From: Bryum argenteum | Lineage: Eukaryota; Streptophyta; Bryopsida; Bryales; Bryaceae | NCBI GenBank assembly: GCA_037043015.1 | Contig: CM073321.1 | Coordinates: forward strand, 37,213,420-37,277,419 | Length of the DNA: 64,000 bases | Reading direction: 5' to 3' | In this document: piece by piece, positions 1 to 11,600 of the stretch | Layout of the letters: each line of letters begins with the position of its first letter | How positions within the stretch are numbered: the stretch's first letter is position 1 | The notes under the pieces: model-generated | Database searches by the model: none | Seen by the model: the letters and a program-made list of their open reading frames with translations, nothing else | What the model was told of the DNA's origin: nothing | Made by a program: the position numbers and the translations under genes

Positions 1-599
1 CCTTGAACACGCACAGCGGAACGAAATCAAACTAAGCGCACCTTGAGAGCACGGACGAGAGTGAGAGAAAATGAAAGGAAACATGAGAGAGTGAGTTAGC
101 ACCTCAACCTGACCTCAACGGCTGAATCGCGAGAGTATCCTCGACGCCGGATATCGTGCAAAAAGCCAACACTTTTTGTCCCAACCTGCATTTTGTCTTA
201 ATTGGGCTTCTAAATAGGATTCGACTTTTTAATTCTAAATTTTGAAAATATTCGGCGGCAAAGATGTTTCGGCGGGAAACTGATTTTGGAGGGAAACCCA
301 TTCGTATATATGGATTTTTTATTTTTTACACACAAATGTACCTTCATGTTTTCTCCATAAAATTAAACATTTAGTACATAACTATGAGTTGTGGAAAAAA
401 AATACAAATTCGTACTCATATATTTATTGAATAAAATATAATAATTACAATATTAGAGTAACTAGAGTAATTGAGAACATTCCATTGACAATACTTTACT
501 TAGTAACGCAGAATCAATGGAATCAAATATATGGTACACTACTAATAAAAAATACCATAAAAAACATAGAATACTAACATAGAATAAAACCAGTACAAG
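1..599. other. AT-rich DNA without recognisable gene
   Basis: Bases 1-300 are of mixed composition and the rest is strongly AT-rich. The short open frames here have no recognisable domain, so I call no gene. Confidence 0.5.
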
Positions 600-1450
600 T
601 AAATGGGCTTATGAATACATATAAATATACATCAATGTATACATAATATGTTAAATACATAATATTTTAACTCAATTATATACGAGTACAAATGTATATG
701 AATAGATAAATAAGTACGTATATATACATGGATACAGGTATAGATGTTAAATACATAATATTTCAACTCAATGATAATTGATTATAAGATAAATTTAACT
801 ATGTATTGAGCATTTATTGTGCTATCTTAATATAGAACAAGGAAAGCGCAATTTTATGACCACACGAGTTCAAATGTGTCTGTGTATTAATAAATAAATA
901 AATATATAATATATGTATATATAGATATATACACGAGTAAAAATGAATATTAATATAGATAAATAAAAACGTATATATACATATATACGGCTATAGATGT
1001 TAAATACATAATATCTCAACTCAACTAAAATTGTTTATGAGATAAATTTGAATTTATAATGAGCACTTATTGTGCTATCTTAATATAGAACAAGGAAAGC
1101 GCTATTATATACCCATACGAGTTCAAATATGTATATATAGATATATACATGAGTACAAATGTATATGAATAGATAAATAAGTACATATATATACATAGAT
1201 ACGAGTATAGATGTTTAATACATAATATTTCAACTCAATTATAATTGATTATAAGATAAATTTGAATACTAATTACGTATTCTTTGTGCTATCTTAATTT
1301 AGAATAAAAAAGCGCAAATAAATGACAAATATATGTATGAATTCAAAAATAAGTATGTATATATACATGTATACTAGTAAAGAAGTTAAATTCATAAAAT
1401 CTTAATTTGATTATATTAATGGTAGTATAAAGTTGAATACTAATTAAGAA
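600..1450. repeat. Degenerate AT-rich tandem repeat, about 215-250 bp unit
   Basis: Three clear copies and one or two weaker ones of an AT-rich unit follow one another. A landmark string, TGTGCTATCTTAATATAGAA, recurs near 819, 1070 and (changed) 1285, followed each time by AAAGCGC. Each unit also has a TAAATACATAATAT block and a GTATATATACAT block. The spacing is uneven (about 250 then 215 bp), as in an old non-coding array. Nothing here looks coding. Confidence 0.7.
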
Positions 1451-1850
1451 ACAAGGGTAATTCTCTCTAAATTTACTCTAGTTCGTTTTGTCATGTGTGT
1501 TTTGTTTTTAACAACACATTAATTATAATAATACATTAATAAAATACTATATTAGCTATATTATTAGACATTTTATTGTTACATTCCTAGTATAGAAGTT
1601 ATAACAATTGTCCGTGATCAACATTTACATATGAATTGAGTGTTGATAATTAAGTTTATATTTCATCGTTATATAGGTTCAAAATAACTAAATTGACTCT
1701 CATTCTATTGGTATGTGTGAGGTATGGCCACGGTATGTGTGATGCATGGCCATAACATACATGATATTTGTCAAAGATATCTTCTATCTATATATCTATG
1801 TATATTTGTTTTACTCTGATGATTTGCTTGGAGTTTCTGAGGAGAGCGGC
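1451..1850. other. AT-rich spacer with possible TATA region
   Basis: No gene is seen. A TATATATCTATG stretch near 1788-1800 lies upstream of a more GC-rich transcript-like region and could be a TATA box for a rightward transcript. The flanks are so AT-rich that this is weak. Confidence 0.25.
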
Positions 1851-2802
1851 TTGGACTAATTGCGAGCGGCCAATTTTTCGGTGTTGCTGCGGCGTCGAGG
1901 AGGTTGCTTTGTTGTGGTGGAGGGTTTACTTCTGCGCGGCTCCGGAGCTTCAGCGTGGCGGAGGTCCTGCGAGGTCATACATGCGAGCGGGGAGGTCCTG
2001 CTTGGCGGAGGTCCAGCGAGGTTGCTTTTTCGCGGCATCGCCGGTGCGAATGTTCATTGCGGCATCGCCGGTGCTGCTTGTTCATTGCTGCTGATTTTTC
2101 ATCGCGGCTGCAAGTTTCCGGCGCTACGCTTAGGTATGTCATTGTTCCTTACCTGTTTTGTAGGGTTTCTTTGCACTGAGTCTTCCCCGTAACCCTACTG
2201 ATGTCCTCCGAACAGAAGACATCCAAACAGCTAAGGTTTGTCATTGCTTCCTTACACTGAGTCTTCCCCGTGGTATTATATGGCGCGTCTGGCACCCACG
2301 TTTGTGAATCGATCTGTCTGAGCACAGACACTTCAGGGTTGAGCACTTCTGCGGGCAGTACCTGTTTTTTCATGAGTGTAAAATTTGTCGATCCTAATAG
2401 CGTCTTCTCTTAATTGATTTTCATAGCAATGCCCATTTTGTTCATCTTAAGTGAGGTTTGCTTGGCTGAACACGTTTTTGGGTACACTAGATCCCTCGTT
2501 TCAGTTGGATTGTTTGTTAAAGACCTCTAGCGACCCTATGCGGATTGTTGAACTGAAGTCAACTTGGAATTTGCAGTCGGTGTGTTGAGCTGTGGCTGAG
2601 AAATCAAGATACAGTGCTTTTCGGGGATCGATGTGCACCGACAGTGTGGAACTTGTATTTGAAATGCTTGTAGTTAATTTTTGTGCATTCGTTCGTCGAC
2701 AGTGTGGAAATTCTCAAAGCTAGTTTCAACCCTGAAGTCTAGCAAGTTTATTGTACATGAAATCTATCTAGGTCCTTTGATTTGCTTCTTCACATTCTGT
2801 GT

Positions 2803-2944
2803 ATGAAGTCAAGCTTGCCCTCTAATGCGAATGGTGAATCTGAAGGTGCAGATACAATTGTGGGAGATAGACTTGCTGAAGATCGGGTTCGAGATTCAAT
2901 TGCTTCGAACTTGGAGATAGTCGTATTTGAAGAAGAATATCAAG
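2803..2944 (+). CDS. Orphan first-exon-like fragment, 47 codons
   Basis: An ATG opens a short acidic reading frame (starting MKSSLPSNANGESEGAD, ending VVFEEEYQ) that runs into a good splice donor, AAG|GTAAGC, at 2944/2945. About 900 bases of moderately GC-rich, 5'UTR-like sequence precede it, containing a direct repeat of CACTGAGTCTTCCCCGT near 2175 and 2255. The acidic composition resembles the first exons of the ParB/methylase-like genes downstream, but I cannot connect it to a following exon. It may be a stranded exon cut off by the element that starts near 3.5 kb, or not a gene at all. Confidence 0.3.
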
Positions 2945-3513
2945 GTAAGCTAACACAGAGTTTGTGTTTGAATCAGTCAGCCAGGACTTGTTATGCTTTT
3001 TTGTATTTTATATTCTCGCTTTCATTGTTGTGCATTCTACATAGCACTTCGATTCAAAATTCAGTGCTGATGCTATGCCTTGAAGCTCGTACATGTTTGA
3101 ATTTCACGTGAGGTGCAACATGTTATGCTGGATTGCTTAGTATTGTTGGAAGAAAGCCCACGCTTCCGCTTCCAACAAAGAATTCAGTAGCCTCTGATTC
3201 CAATTACATATGTATTCAATAAGCACCGAATAATACACAACAAATGCTCACAATCAAACTTAGTTCCTCACAGACCTCCCCAATCCATAACCATCACATT
3301 CTTGTGCAGGTAAAGCCCAAGCGAAGTGCATCACAGAAGTCCTTTGCCGAATATACAAGAAAAATGGCCGACAGGTGATCATCATCATCAGCAAAAACCC
3401 AGTACGTCGATTGCAAATGGATTTGAGTCCCCTCTGCAATTAAAAATGTAGTTCAGCTGTAGCAAACTAGAAACTGCCCTTTGCATAGTATGCCGCCTAC
3501 ATAGAAGCGGCTA

Positions 3514-4218
3514 CAGTTTAGCTCAAGTCGAGCTAAACTGTAAATGACAACGACCTCTCTGATTTAGCTCGAGTCGAGCTAAATCAGAATGACAAGACCT
3601 CTCTGATTTAGCTCGACTCGAGCTAAACTGTAGACGTTACGCTAGGTGATATATCTCTGATTAAGACAACCTAAACTGCTGCCCCTGTTATCAACAAATT
3701 TCAAATGACAACGCAAATAAAGGATTACGGTTTAGACTGTACTTAAATGACGTAACAATGTAATTAAAATACAAGTAGAGCTAGAGCCAACTATAAACTG
3801 CCCTTTGAATAAAAAAAAGCCTACACAAAAGCAGCTACAGTTTAGCTCGAGTCGAGCTAAAGCGTAGTTGACATGAGCCTCTCTGATTTAGCTCGACTCG
3901 AGCTAAAATCGTAGTTGACATGAGCCTCTCTGATTTAGCTCGAGTCGAGCTAAAAATTCACATCGACACATGTGTGTATGACTTAGCCTGGACTCGAGCT
4001 AAATCAGAGAGGCATGTGTCAACAACAGTTTAGCTCGACTCGAGCTAAACTGTCGTCAAAGTAAACAACAAAATTCACTCAAGACGCAGTTCAGAAATAA
4101 GAGTAAGGTCTGCAGAAATGACATGACTGGTAGAATGTACCATGGTGTTTAGCTCGAGTCGAGCACAACTTTAGTAGACAAAGTTCTAAACAGTTTGGCT
4201 CGACTCGGGCTAAACTGC
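3514..4218. repeat. Cluster of about ten P1-family palindromes upstream of gene P1
   Basis: Near-perfect odd palindromes with arms TTTAGCTCGA and their complement around one central G or C occur at about 3514, 3561, 3605, 3840, 3888, 3930, 3982 (degenerate), 4027, 4147 (half-decayed) and 4192. The best copies extend the arms to CAG..CTG or GAT..ATC. Both orientations of the central base occur. The cluster ends about 80 bases before the first recognised coding exon of P1, where promoter or replication/partition sites might lie. The same palindrome recurs in P1 introns and not elsewhere in the window, except degenerately at P5. Confidence 0.92.
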
Positions 4219-5790
4219 ATGTACTAGGATGTAAGAATTACGCTTCATGGGTATCCAGACCGATACTATAAACTAACACAACCTTTATATACACAGTCAA
4301 GAGAAGGCACGAGTTCAGGAGGCGCTCCAGCACTTCTTCAAACTTAGGCCGCTGGACTCTGACGAAGACGATGGCGACGACACAAAGCACTTGGACTGCT
4401 GGGAATTCAAGGACCCATTGAAAGTGCTTTCGTGGTCTGCGAGGTGGATCCCATACACAACATTCCTCACCCTTGTCGTCACATACGAAGGAGATGTAGA
4501 AGACCCCATGTGCGTTGACATTGACTCCAAGCTCACTGACTTCGACCACAAAACAGAGATGGAAGTCATAGCGACGTGCACAACCTTCAAGGAGAATGAC
4601 AAAGAGTGTGCCTACAACTACGCCATACTTATCGATATCAAGCAGACTCGTTTCGACTTGGGGCAGTTGGTGGAGAGCTTAGAGGCGTCCAGTTTTGATG
4701 ATATCAAAACAACACTGAAACAGGATATGCTTACTAAAGCATGGCAAACCAAACAGGGGGGAGCTCTCAAGGCCAAGCAGCTCGCAATAAAACTGTGATC
4801 TGTAGTCTCGGCTCTAACTCACGCTGACATTATGGCGAAGACGATACACCTCAAAGGAAGAGCTCCACTAGAGGGATCTGGGCTGACTGCAACTGGAAGC
4901 GGCGTACAGAGCAGGACCCCATCAAGCCCGCAACGTGCGTCAAGGCCGGCCCCTACAACCACGACGACTTCTGACTCGCTGTACAGAGGAGAGAAGCTCC
5001 CGTGAAGAAGTCGGCTGAGGCGAAGAAGAAGAAGAGCATGCTCATCCCGGAAGAGGTTGCTTTAACGGCTTTGAACGATGCTATTCAATGCATTCCAAAG
5101 AACGTTAATACTGTGGAGGAAATTGACTTCAAGAACGTCAACCTCATCTATCAAAAGTTCTTCACGGACTGTCAGGACTGTTTCGTCTTTCCTAAACCTG
5201 ACACGAAGATGGAGATTGACACAATGAAGATGATTGAGTCCCCTCCACAATGGACAATTCGGGCATTCGAGAAGAGGGGCAAGACGGACTTGATGAACTT
5301 TCTCATCAATATGCCCGACAGATCGCAAAAGCAAACGCTCTGCGTGATGCCTAAATTGGATGTCAAGCCGAACGGCATTGAGGATATGCAGGACTGCGAG
5401 TTTTGGATAATCAACGGCCAGCACAGTGTTGCCGCCTCAAAGCAGATGTTTGAGTCCAAAGTCCCAGAAACAATTCGTAAGGACTTCCGGGTGTGGTCTG
5501 CTTTTGTACATTGGACAAAGGACGAAGCCAAGCTCCGCAAAATAGCGGCGTTTTATAACAGAGTGAACCATTTCACTTCGTTTAAGCCGACATGGGCATC
5601 GAATATCCTTGCCGCCCGCACCGTGTGGGAGAACTACGGGCGCCCAGCCAACAGACATGGAGCAGCTGGGGTGGCGGACAAACGAGTGCAAGCCAAGCGA
5701 GTTCTGTCACAATTCGCAAATTTTGACGTAAGTATTACCTCATGCCGCATCGCATTTCTACCTTCTTTAATTGCAAATAATTTCCCGTCG

Positions 5791-5850
5791 CAGTTTAGCT
5801 CGAGTCGAGCTAAACTGTCATTGCAGTTTAGCTCGACTCGAGCTAAACTC
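5791..5850. repeat. Two P1-family palindromes inside intron 1 of P1
   Basis: Two 27-base palindromes (arms CAGTTTAGCTCGA, central G then C) lie side by side in the 215-base intron 5728-5942. The equivalent intron of P2 and of P3 also carries palindromes, each of its own family. Confidence 0.92.
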
Positions 5851-7308
5851 TCACTGCAGTTTCAAGAAGCCCAAAACACCTGCATCTTAATTTCGGACGC
5901 AAATAATAATCTGAAATCTTACATACTCCCGTGGCATTGCAGAAATTCGTTGACTCTATTCGGCATAGGATCGCCATGATTGATGTTGCCAAGGCCCAAG
6001 TAGAGGTGAAGAACAAGGTCTTGTCCCTAACAAATGAGCTAAAGATCATCACCTTCCCCGATGATCTCTGGAACCTATGGGCAAAGTTGATCGGAAGTGT
6101 CGCGCAGGGGACCCTTATCGACCCCTACTCCTTGAGGCAGTTGTGTGACAAGCCAGGGTTCAAACCTGATAACGACCAAACCCTGTCGAGGGAATTTTTC
6201 AAAAACCTCGGTAACCTTTCAGAGTCGGACCACAGAAAACTGTGTACCCATATGCTCAATCAGTCAGGTCCGTCGCGGAAGCTGGAATACCCGAAGGTTA
6301 CTTTGAAACAACCAGTCACCCTTCTTGAAGATTGCTACTCCGTCAAGGAGTACGTTGAGCGGTTGAAGCGGAAGGCGACCGCCCAGCTTCAGATCCACAA
6401 GATCAGACCCCAACTCGGAATCTTCAAGAACAACGAGTTCGACATGGATGCGTGGAAGAAGTTCAAGAAAGACTACCACGTCACGAAGGCTTCCAAGTGC
6501 GCACTTTTGGAATGGGGAATCCCTGACAAATATTATGCGGATCAGAGGCAGACCCAGTACAGGAATACCAGCTGCGAGGATCTCTCTCCCTACGCAAAGA
6601 GATTCTTCGAGGTTTTCCTGGAAAAGCGGGACAAGTTCATAGGCCCTGTGGGTAGTGTTATATTCCGTTCCTTCCACCGCAGAACACCACAGAGGCTCGG
6701 AGAATGGCTTGAAAACTCATGGCCGGAGGTTGCTCCTGAGATGAACGTTGGAATCATCGACTTCAGATTGATTCCGGGTAGTGGTAGCACCTCAGCAGTT
6801 TCCTCGCCTGAACACCCATTCTTCGAAATGTTCATGGCGATCTTATCGTCTCAGAACAAGCCAGCTCTCAAAGATGTACCTTGCTGGTTCTTCATTTGTG
6901 GGGATGACAATGATTACCTGCAAGTCAAGGCGTTTGCGAAAAATCCTGCTTACTTCCAAGGGGCAAATTATAAGCTGATTCCATTGATGTACTATCCATC
7001 CCCGCACAAACGGATTGCTGGATTCAATGCGAAAGCCAAGCAAGCCTCCCAGCCCGTGCGTCTTCTCTTCATGATCAAGGAAGACGTAAAACTTGCGAGA
7101 TTGCCAGAGACCGAGTACCGCGCTCCTAAGTATGCGCTTTACAAGAAGCTGTGGAAGTACAACAAGTCTCGGTATCACATGTACCCGATCGAGTTGAGGA
7201 TGGATTTTTATTTGTAGGTCATCCAGCTATTTTGCCAGGAGCAGGAGAATATTTTTCATGTCTACGCCGGCGGAAAAGCAGTCTGCGCAAGCGTGGTAAG
7301 CTTCCTTA

Positions 7309-7490
7309 CAGTTTAGCTCGACTCGAGCTAAACTGACGTACTCTATTTACGCTTAAATGTTTCCCTACAGTTTAGCTCGAGTCGAGCTAAACTGTATGGC
7401 AATTTAGCTCGACTCGAGCTAAAATGTATGGCACTTTAGCTCGAGTCGAGCTAAACTGCAATACAGTTTAGCTTGAGTCGAGCTAAACTG
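7309..7490. repeat. Five P1-family palindromes inside intron 2 of P1
   Basis: Palindromes at about 7309, 7368, 7400, 7432 and 7464 fill most of the intron 7296-7565, which lies between the exon holding the motif I-like sequence and the coiled-coil exon. Central bases alternate between C and G. The matching introns of P2, P3 and P4 carry three to seven palindromes of their own families. Confidence 0.92.
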
Positions 7491-8515
7491 TCATGCTTGT
7501 TTTCCAACCATATTCGCTCCAGCTTCAACTTTATCTATAGTCTAAGCTGCACTTTTATTTTGTAGATGTTGTCTCTCGATGCCTACTCCATATTCGATGC
7601 CGAAGATAAAGTGGACATCGACCAAGCGTACAGCGATGGGCTTACTATTGATCCTACTGACTTCTCCGTAAATGGCTATTTCGTCGACAAAGTCAAGTTT
7701 CCGGAGGTCGGGGCCATGCTCTTGAAGGGCAAGCGCAAAGCTATTGTATCTTTGGATGACGAGGCCCTCGACGATGAGGCGGACGTCCCCGACCGGGAGG
7801 ACTCTTGGTCAAGCGGAAGGCAACTTCACGGCGAAGGCAGCACTTACAGCCTAGGTTCCGGTGGAGATGACGGAAAGCAAGACATGGAAATTGACACGAC
7901 CCCACGGACAAAGCAGGAGTCGCGTACCGCTCCCGGGCGAGGAGGAGGCAGAGGGAGTGCAAAGCGGAAACATAATCCCATGTCAAAGGACTCACCCTCA
8001 AGTAGATTCAAGGCTGAGGAGAGTGCGGAATTAGCAGCTCTACAACGGAAGTACGAAGAGGAGACGACACACCGGAGGAAGTTGGAAGAGCTCCTTGCGC
8101 AGCAGCAGATTGCGCAGCAGCAACGCGATCATAGGGACTTGGAACGCCATGAGAGTATGATGGAGATGATGCGGAGTTTACTGCCGGGAAGGAATTAACT
8201 TCGGTTCAGAGGATGGCAATCACTACTGCTCAGAGTGGTGATGCTCGTGCTCCACATGCTGGTCCTACTTCGCAACCACTCACGTCCTCGCCGCCTCCAA
8301 CTATCGAGCCTCCCGCGCCTACGCCTTCCTCTCTTATGCTTGAAAGACGACCTGTGGGTGACGAAGAAGAAGAATCTCCAGGTCCTCCTTCAACTTAGAT
8401 TTTGGATCGAGTGTATAGTATTTAAGCTGTAAATGCTGGAAAAAACATATACATGTGAAATTTTGTATCAAACTCAGACATTTTTTTGTAATTAATACAT
8501 GCCTTTACTATTTTG

Positions 8516-8542
8516 CAGTTTAGCTCGACTCGAGCTAAACTG
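8516..8542. repeat. Single P1-family palindrome between P1 and its HAD-like partner
   Basis: A perfect copy (arms CAGTTTAGCTCGA around C) lies about 95 bases before the first exon of the HAD-like reading frame. In P3 two palindromes occupy the corresponding place. Confidence 0.92.
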
Positions 8543-8637
8543 TTGCCCCTTTTTCCTATCTGCTTCTTGATGGCTCCCATATTCTATTTCCTCCATCTTA
8601 TTGTTTCCTGATTCCATAAATTTGTATTGCATGCCAG

Positions 8638-11600
8638 ATGTTAATTTGGATGACGAAGCAATCGATATTCCAGTCATGGATGATGTCACGCTTGAATGTT
8701 ATCACCATGAGCGGGTTCCATCGGTAGGGGACACACTTAAAATGCATGATGTCTCACATACAGAGAATGTTGTTGTTTTCCGTGATGAGATAGATTGCAC
8801 TGAGCAGTCACTCGGGTCAATGGGTGTCCAAGTTGACTTAGAGGAGAGCAATTATGAAATTCAGGTATTTTCTGTTCCACACTCTCTGCTCTCACCCATG
8901 CCATCGTTGCGATGTATTACATGATTCTGACCTTGAATTCATCGCACCAGTGACGAAAGCTCCTCAGTAATTTTGACGTGGTGCGCCGTTTTCATTTCAG
9001 GTCAACGAAGCATCGGTCAATGATTTAATTTCTAGAGAAGGCATAGGTCGGGTTCCAAGGAAATCCTCCGGTACTTGGTTAAATGTTGTTCTCGACCTCA
9101 ATGGTATCCTCTGCAGTTGTACCCCATTTTGGGAAGCTAAAGGATACAGAAATCGTGACTTCCGTATTCACTCAGCCACGTTGCCAACCGAGGTGGGGAA
9201 GAAGCTTGTATGGGTGAGGCCCAAGTGTAAGGACTTCCTCTCTCGGGTGGCATCGTTACCTACCATCACGATTTGGAGTTCGACGATGAGAACAACCACA
9301 AAAGCCCTTTGTGATTTTCTCTTCGGTCCTATAAACCCTATAAGGCCACTACGAATTCTTGGTCAAGAAGACTGTGATATGATTCCCTTGAAATCTGGTG
9401 GGAGCCGACCATTGTTCATGAAGGAACCGGGAACTCAAAAGTCCATCTTCCTTAAGACCTTGTCAGCTCATCTCTTCAATAGCTTTGATCGTTTTTATAC
9501 AGAGGCTGATACGCTCATCATAGATCATAGTCCGGTTAAGCACGTGCTTAATCAGCGGGAAAATGTTCTTTTACTACCATATTGGTCTCACAAGGACAAT
9601 AGGGCACACGAGGATTCTATTTTGTTAGATGAGGTTTTGCCGTATCAGTTAGAGCTCCATGAGTTTGACGGTTCCCTTAGCAAGTTTCCGTCATCGTTTC
9701 CATTTGGACGTGCCATGATATATGATGATCGTGCATCATTAGATCTGTATAATGATATACAAAAAGCATTAATAGAATGAAAAATTAGTTTATATTCTAT
9801 TGTCAAGTAATTTTCGACCCTTTGGTTTAAGTTGAATTTGTATCTTAGGATGTGAAGCTCTTGTAGTAGCATTGTAGGACTTTTCATTGCATGAGCTTTA
9901 TGCACTCTGGATAAGTGATGATTTGTTTGGAAAATTGTTGAAATAGATTACGCAGGGTGATTGTTGTGCTTCTATGGATTCTTTGATGAATGCTGCGGAT
10001 TTCGGGCCTTCACTTCGGAGTAGAGGACGATTATTGCAGTTTGCTGAAACGGCTCAATCTACCATGGATTTTTCGACAATGGCAGTAGAAGATGGAGTAG
10101 TTAACAGCCCTGTCACTAAGTCATCACCTCCAAAGGTGTTGCAATCCGCCTCCCCTGTGTCGCCTCCAACAATTAATGAAAATGGTTCTCCTCCTCAAAA
10201 TACATTTACGCCTACGAAGCCTATGTTATACGACATTGACCTGGATACTTCTGAAGAAGCTTTCGTGAAGGTTTGTACCACAGTGTGCATTTAATGCTTT
10301 GAGTTGAGTGTTTGCAAGAACGAATAACTAATTGTAAATCTACTGCTCTACAGTCTAATACGTTAGACAATTCTTAGACATTGTACTCATATGCTACCTA
10401 TTGCATGTATGTATCTATTCGCTCGTTCACTTATATGAAATGCCGTTGTTTTATTTTATTACACATCTACCCAAAGACATGAAGTTTCTTTTGTTATAAC
10501 AAATACTCTGAGCATTGGAATAGGAGATATATATAATAGGGAAGAAATTATGCTATAAACTTGTAATTTATGTGATAGTTAGCAGAGTTTAAGAAGGTAA
10601 TAGTGAGTTGTGTAGAGTAATTAAGCTAAAAGACGGCTAGAAAAGCTATAACCTATGCTTGGTAGGTGGTCGTATCGTACTCATGCAAAATTTGTGATGT
10701 TTAAGTGTTTTCAAATAGTAGATTCCAATTGCTGGCATACATTTTAAATCAGGGTTGTCAGGACGACCGGACCAGGGGGCGACCGGTCGACCATGGTCCG
10801 GTCGTCCTCAGCCCCTAGGACCTGTCGGTGACATAACGGGTTTTTTATAATTTACCTGGGGTAAATTACCGTCCGACCGGTGGCCGACCGCACCCCCGTC
10901 CGATCCTTTGACCAGCCGACCGCACCCCGGTCCGATCCTTTGATCAGCCGACCGCACCCCCGTCCGACCGTTTGACCGGCCGACCGCACCCCGTTTGACC
11001 GGCCGACATCGCCATCGAGCCGGCTGCTTGGGGTTTTTTTTTTCTTTTTTTTTTAATTCTTAGTTTCCAATGTATTACTGAAATCTTTCAAAATTTCATA
11101 GGATCCTTTTTATATTTTAATCCCTCTCAGATTTTTGTTATTAGATTCTCAGTGATTATTACACAATGAAAAAAGGAATCCTATGTTGATTTGTGAAATG
11201 CTATATATTCTTTATTCACGGATAGGGTTTAGTGGTTTAGGGTTTAGGGTTTAGGATTTAGGTTTATGGTTTACTTGGAGATTTCATAATTGCAATAGCT
11301 TTGTTATATGGATTTTCACTTCAATCTGGAAATGATGAAATTTCGTAAATTCTCTTGTGTACTAACATATTATGATCTCGTAATCTATGAGGCTATATGA
11401 CTCAACTTTGGGCCACATGACCTACAACTATAACTCTATCACAATATTGCATGGTTGAGAATGTAAATTGAGCATCCTCATTTTAATATAGGACCCTTAT
11501 TTTTGAAATGCGACATTTGGTTAAAAATGGGCACTAAGTTTGGGGAGTCTATAATCTTAGATCCCCTATGTTGAATGTTGAAAATACTACCAATATATTC

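Larger units (their letters stand above)
4299..8398 (+). pseudogene. P1: ParB/DGQHR-like plus methyltransferase-like fusion, multi-exon, broken
   Basis: Exons read 4299-5727, 5943-7295 and 7566 onward; donors at 5728 and 7296 and acceptors at 5942 and 7565 keep phase 0. In order: an N-terminal region with a Y-x-x-x-I-L-I-D-I-K-Q-T-R-F-D-L motif shared with P2, P3 and P5; a Ser/Thr/Pro and Lys-rich linker; a ParB/DGQHR-like motif (FWIINGQHSVAASK, near 5400-5442); a helical region; then a degenerate methyltransferase half with GIIDFRLIPG in the motif IV place and VYAGGKAVCAS in the motif I place. The last exon is acidic and ends in a Gln/Glu coiled coil, then a Pro-rich acidic tail. Damage: TGA at 4796, a frameshift near 5000, TAG at 7215 where P4 has Lys, and TAA at 8196. 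Function is inferred only from motifs; catalytic DPPY is absent. Confidence 0.75.

Noticed and set aside
7215..7217. TAG at 7215 as a splice acceptor rather than a stop (TTTTTATTTGTAG|GTC looks like a good 3' splice site)
   Set aside because: Protein similarity with P3 and P4 runs straight through this point (ELRM-FY to the glycine turn), so an intron ending here would remove conserved sequence. A nonsense change is simpler.
3514..8542. Regular short repeats that could suggest a CRISPR array
   Set aside because: The units are palindromes with irregular spacing, lie in introns of a spliced eukaryotic gene, and have no cas genes nearby.
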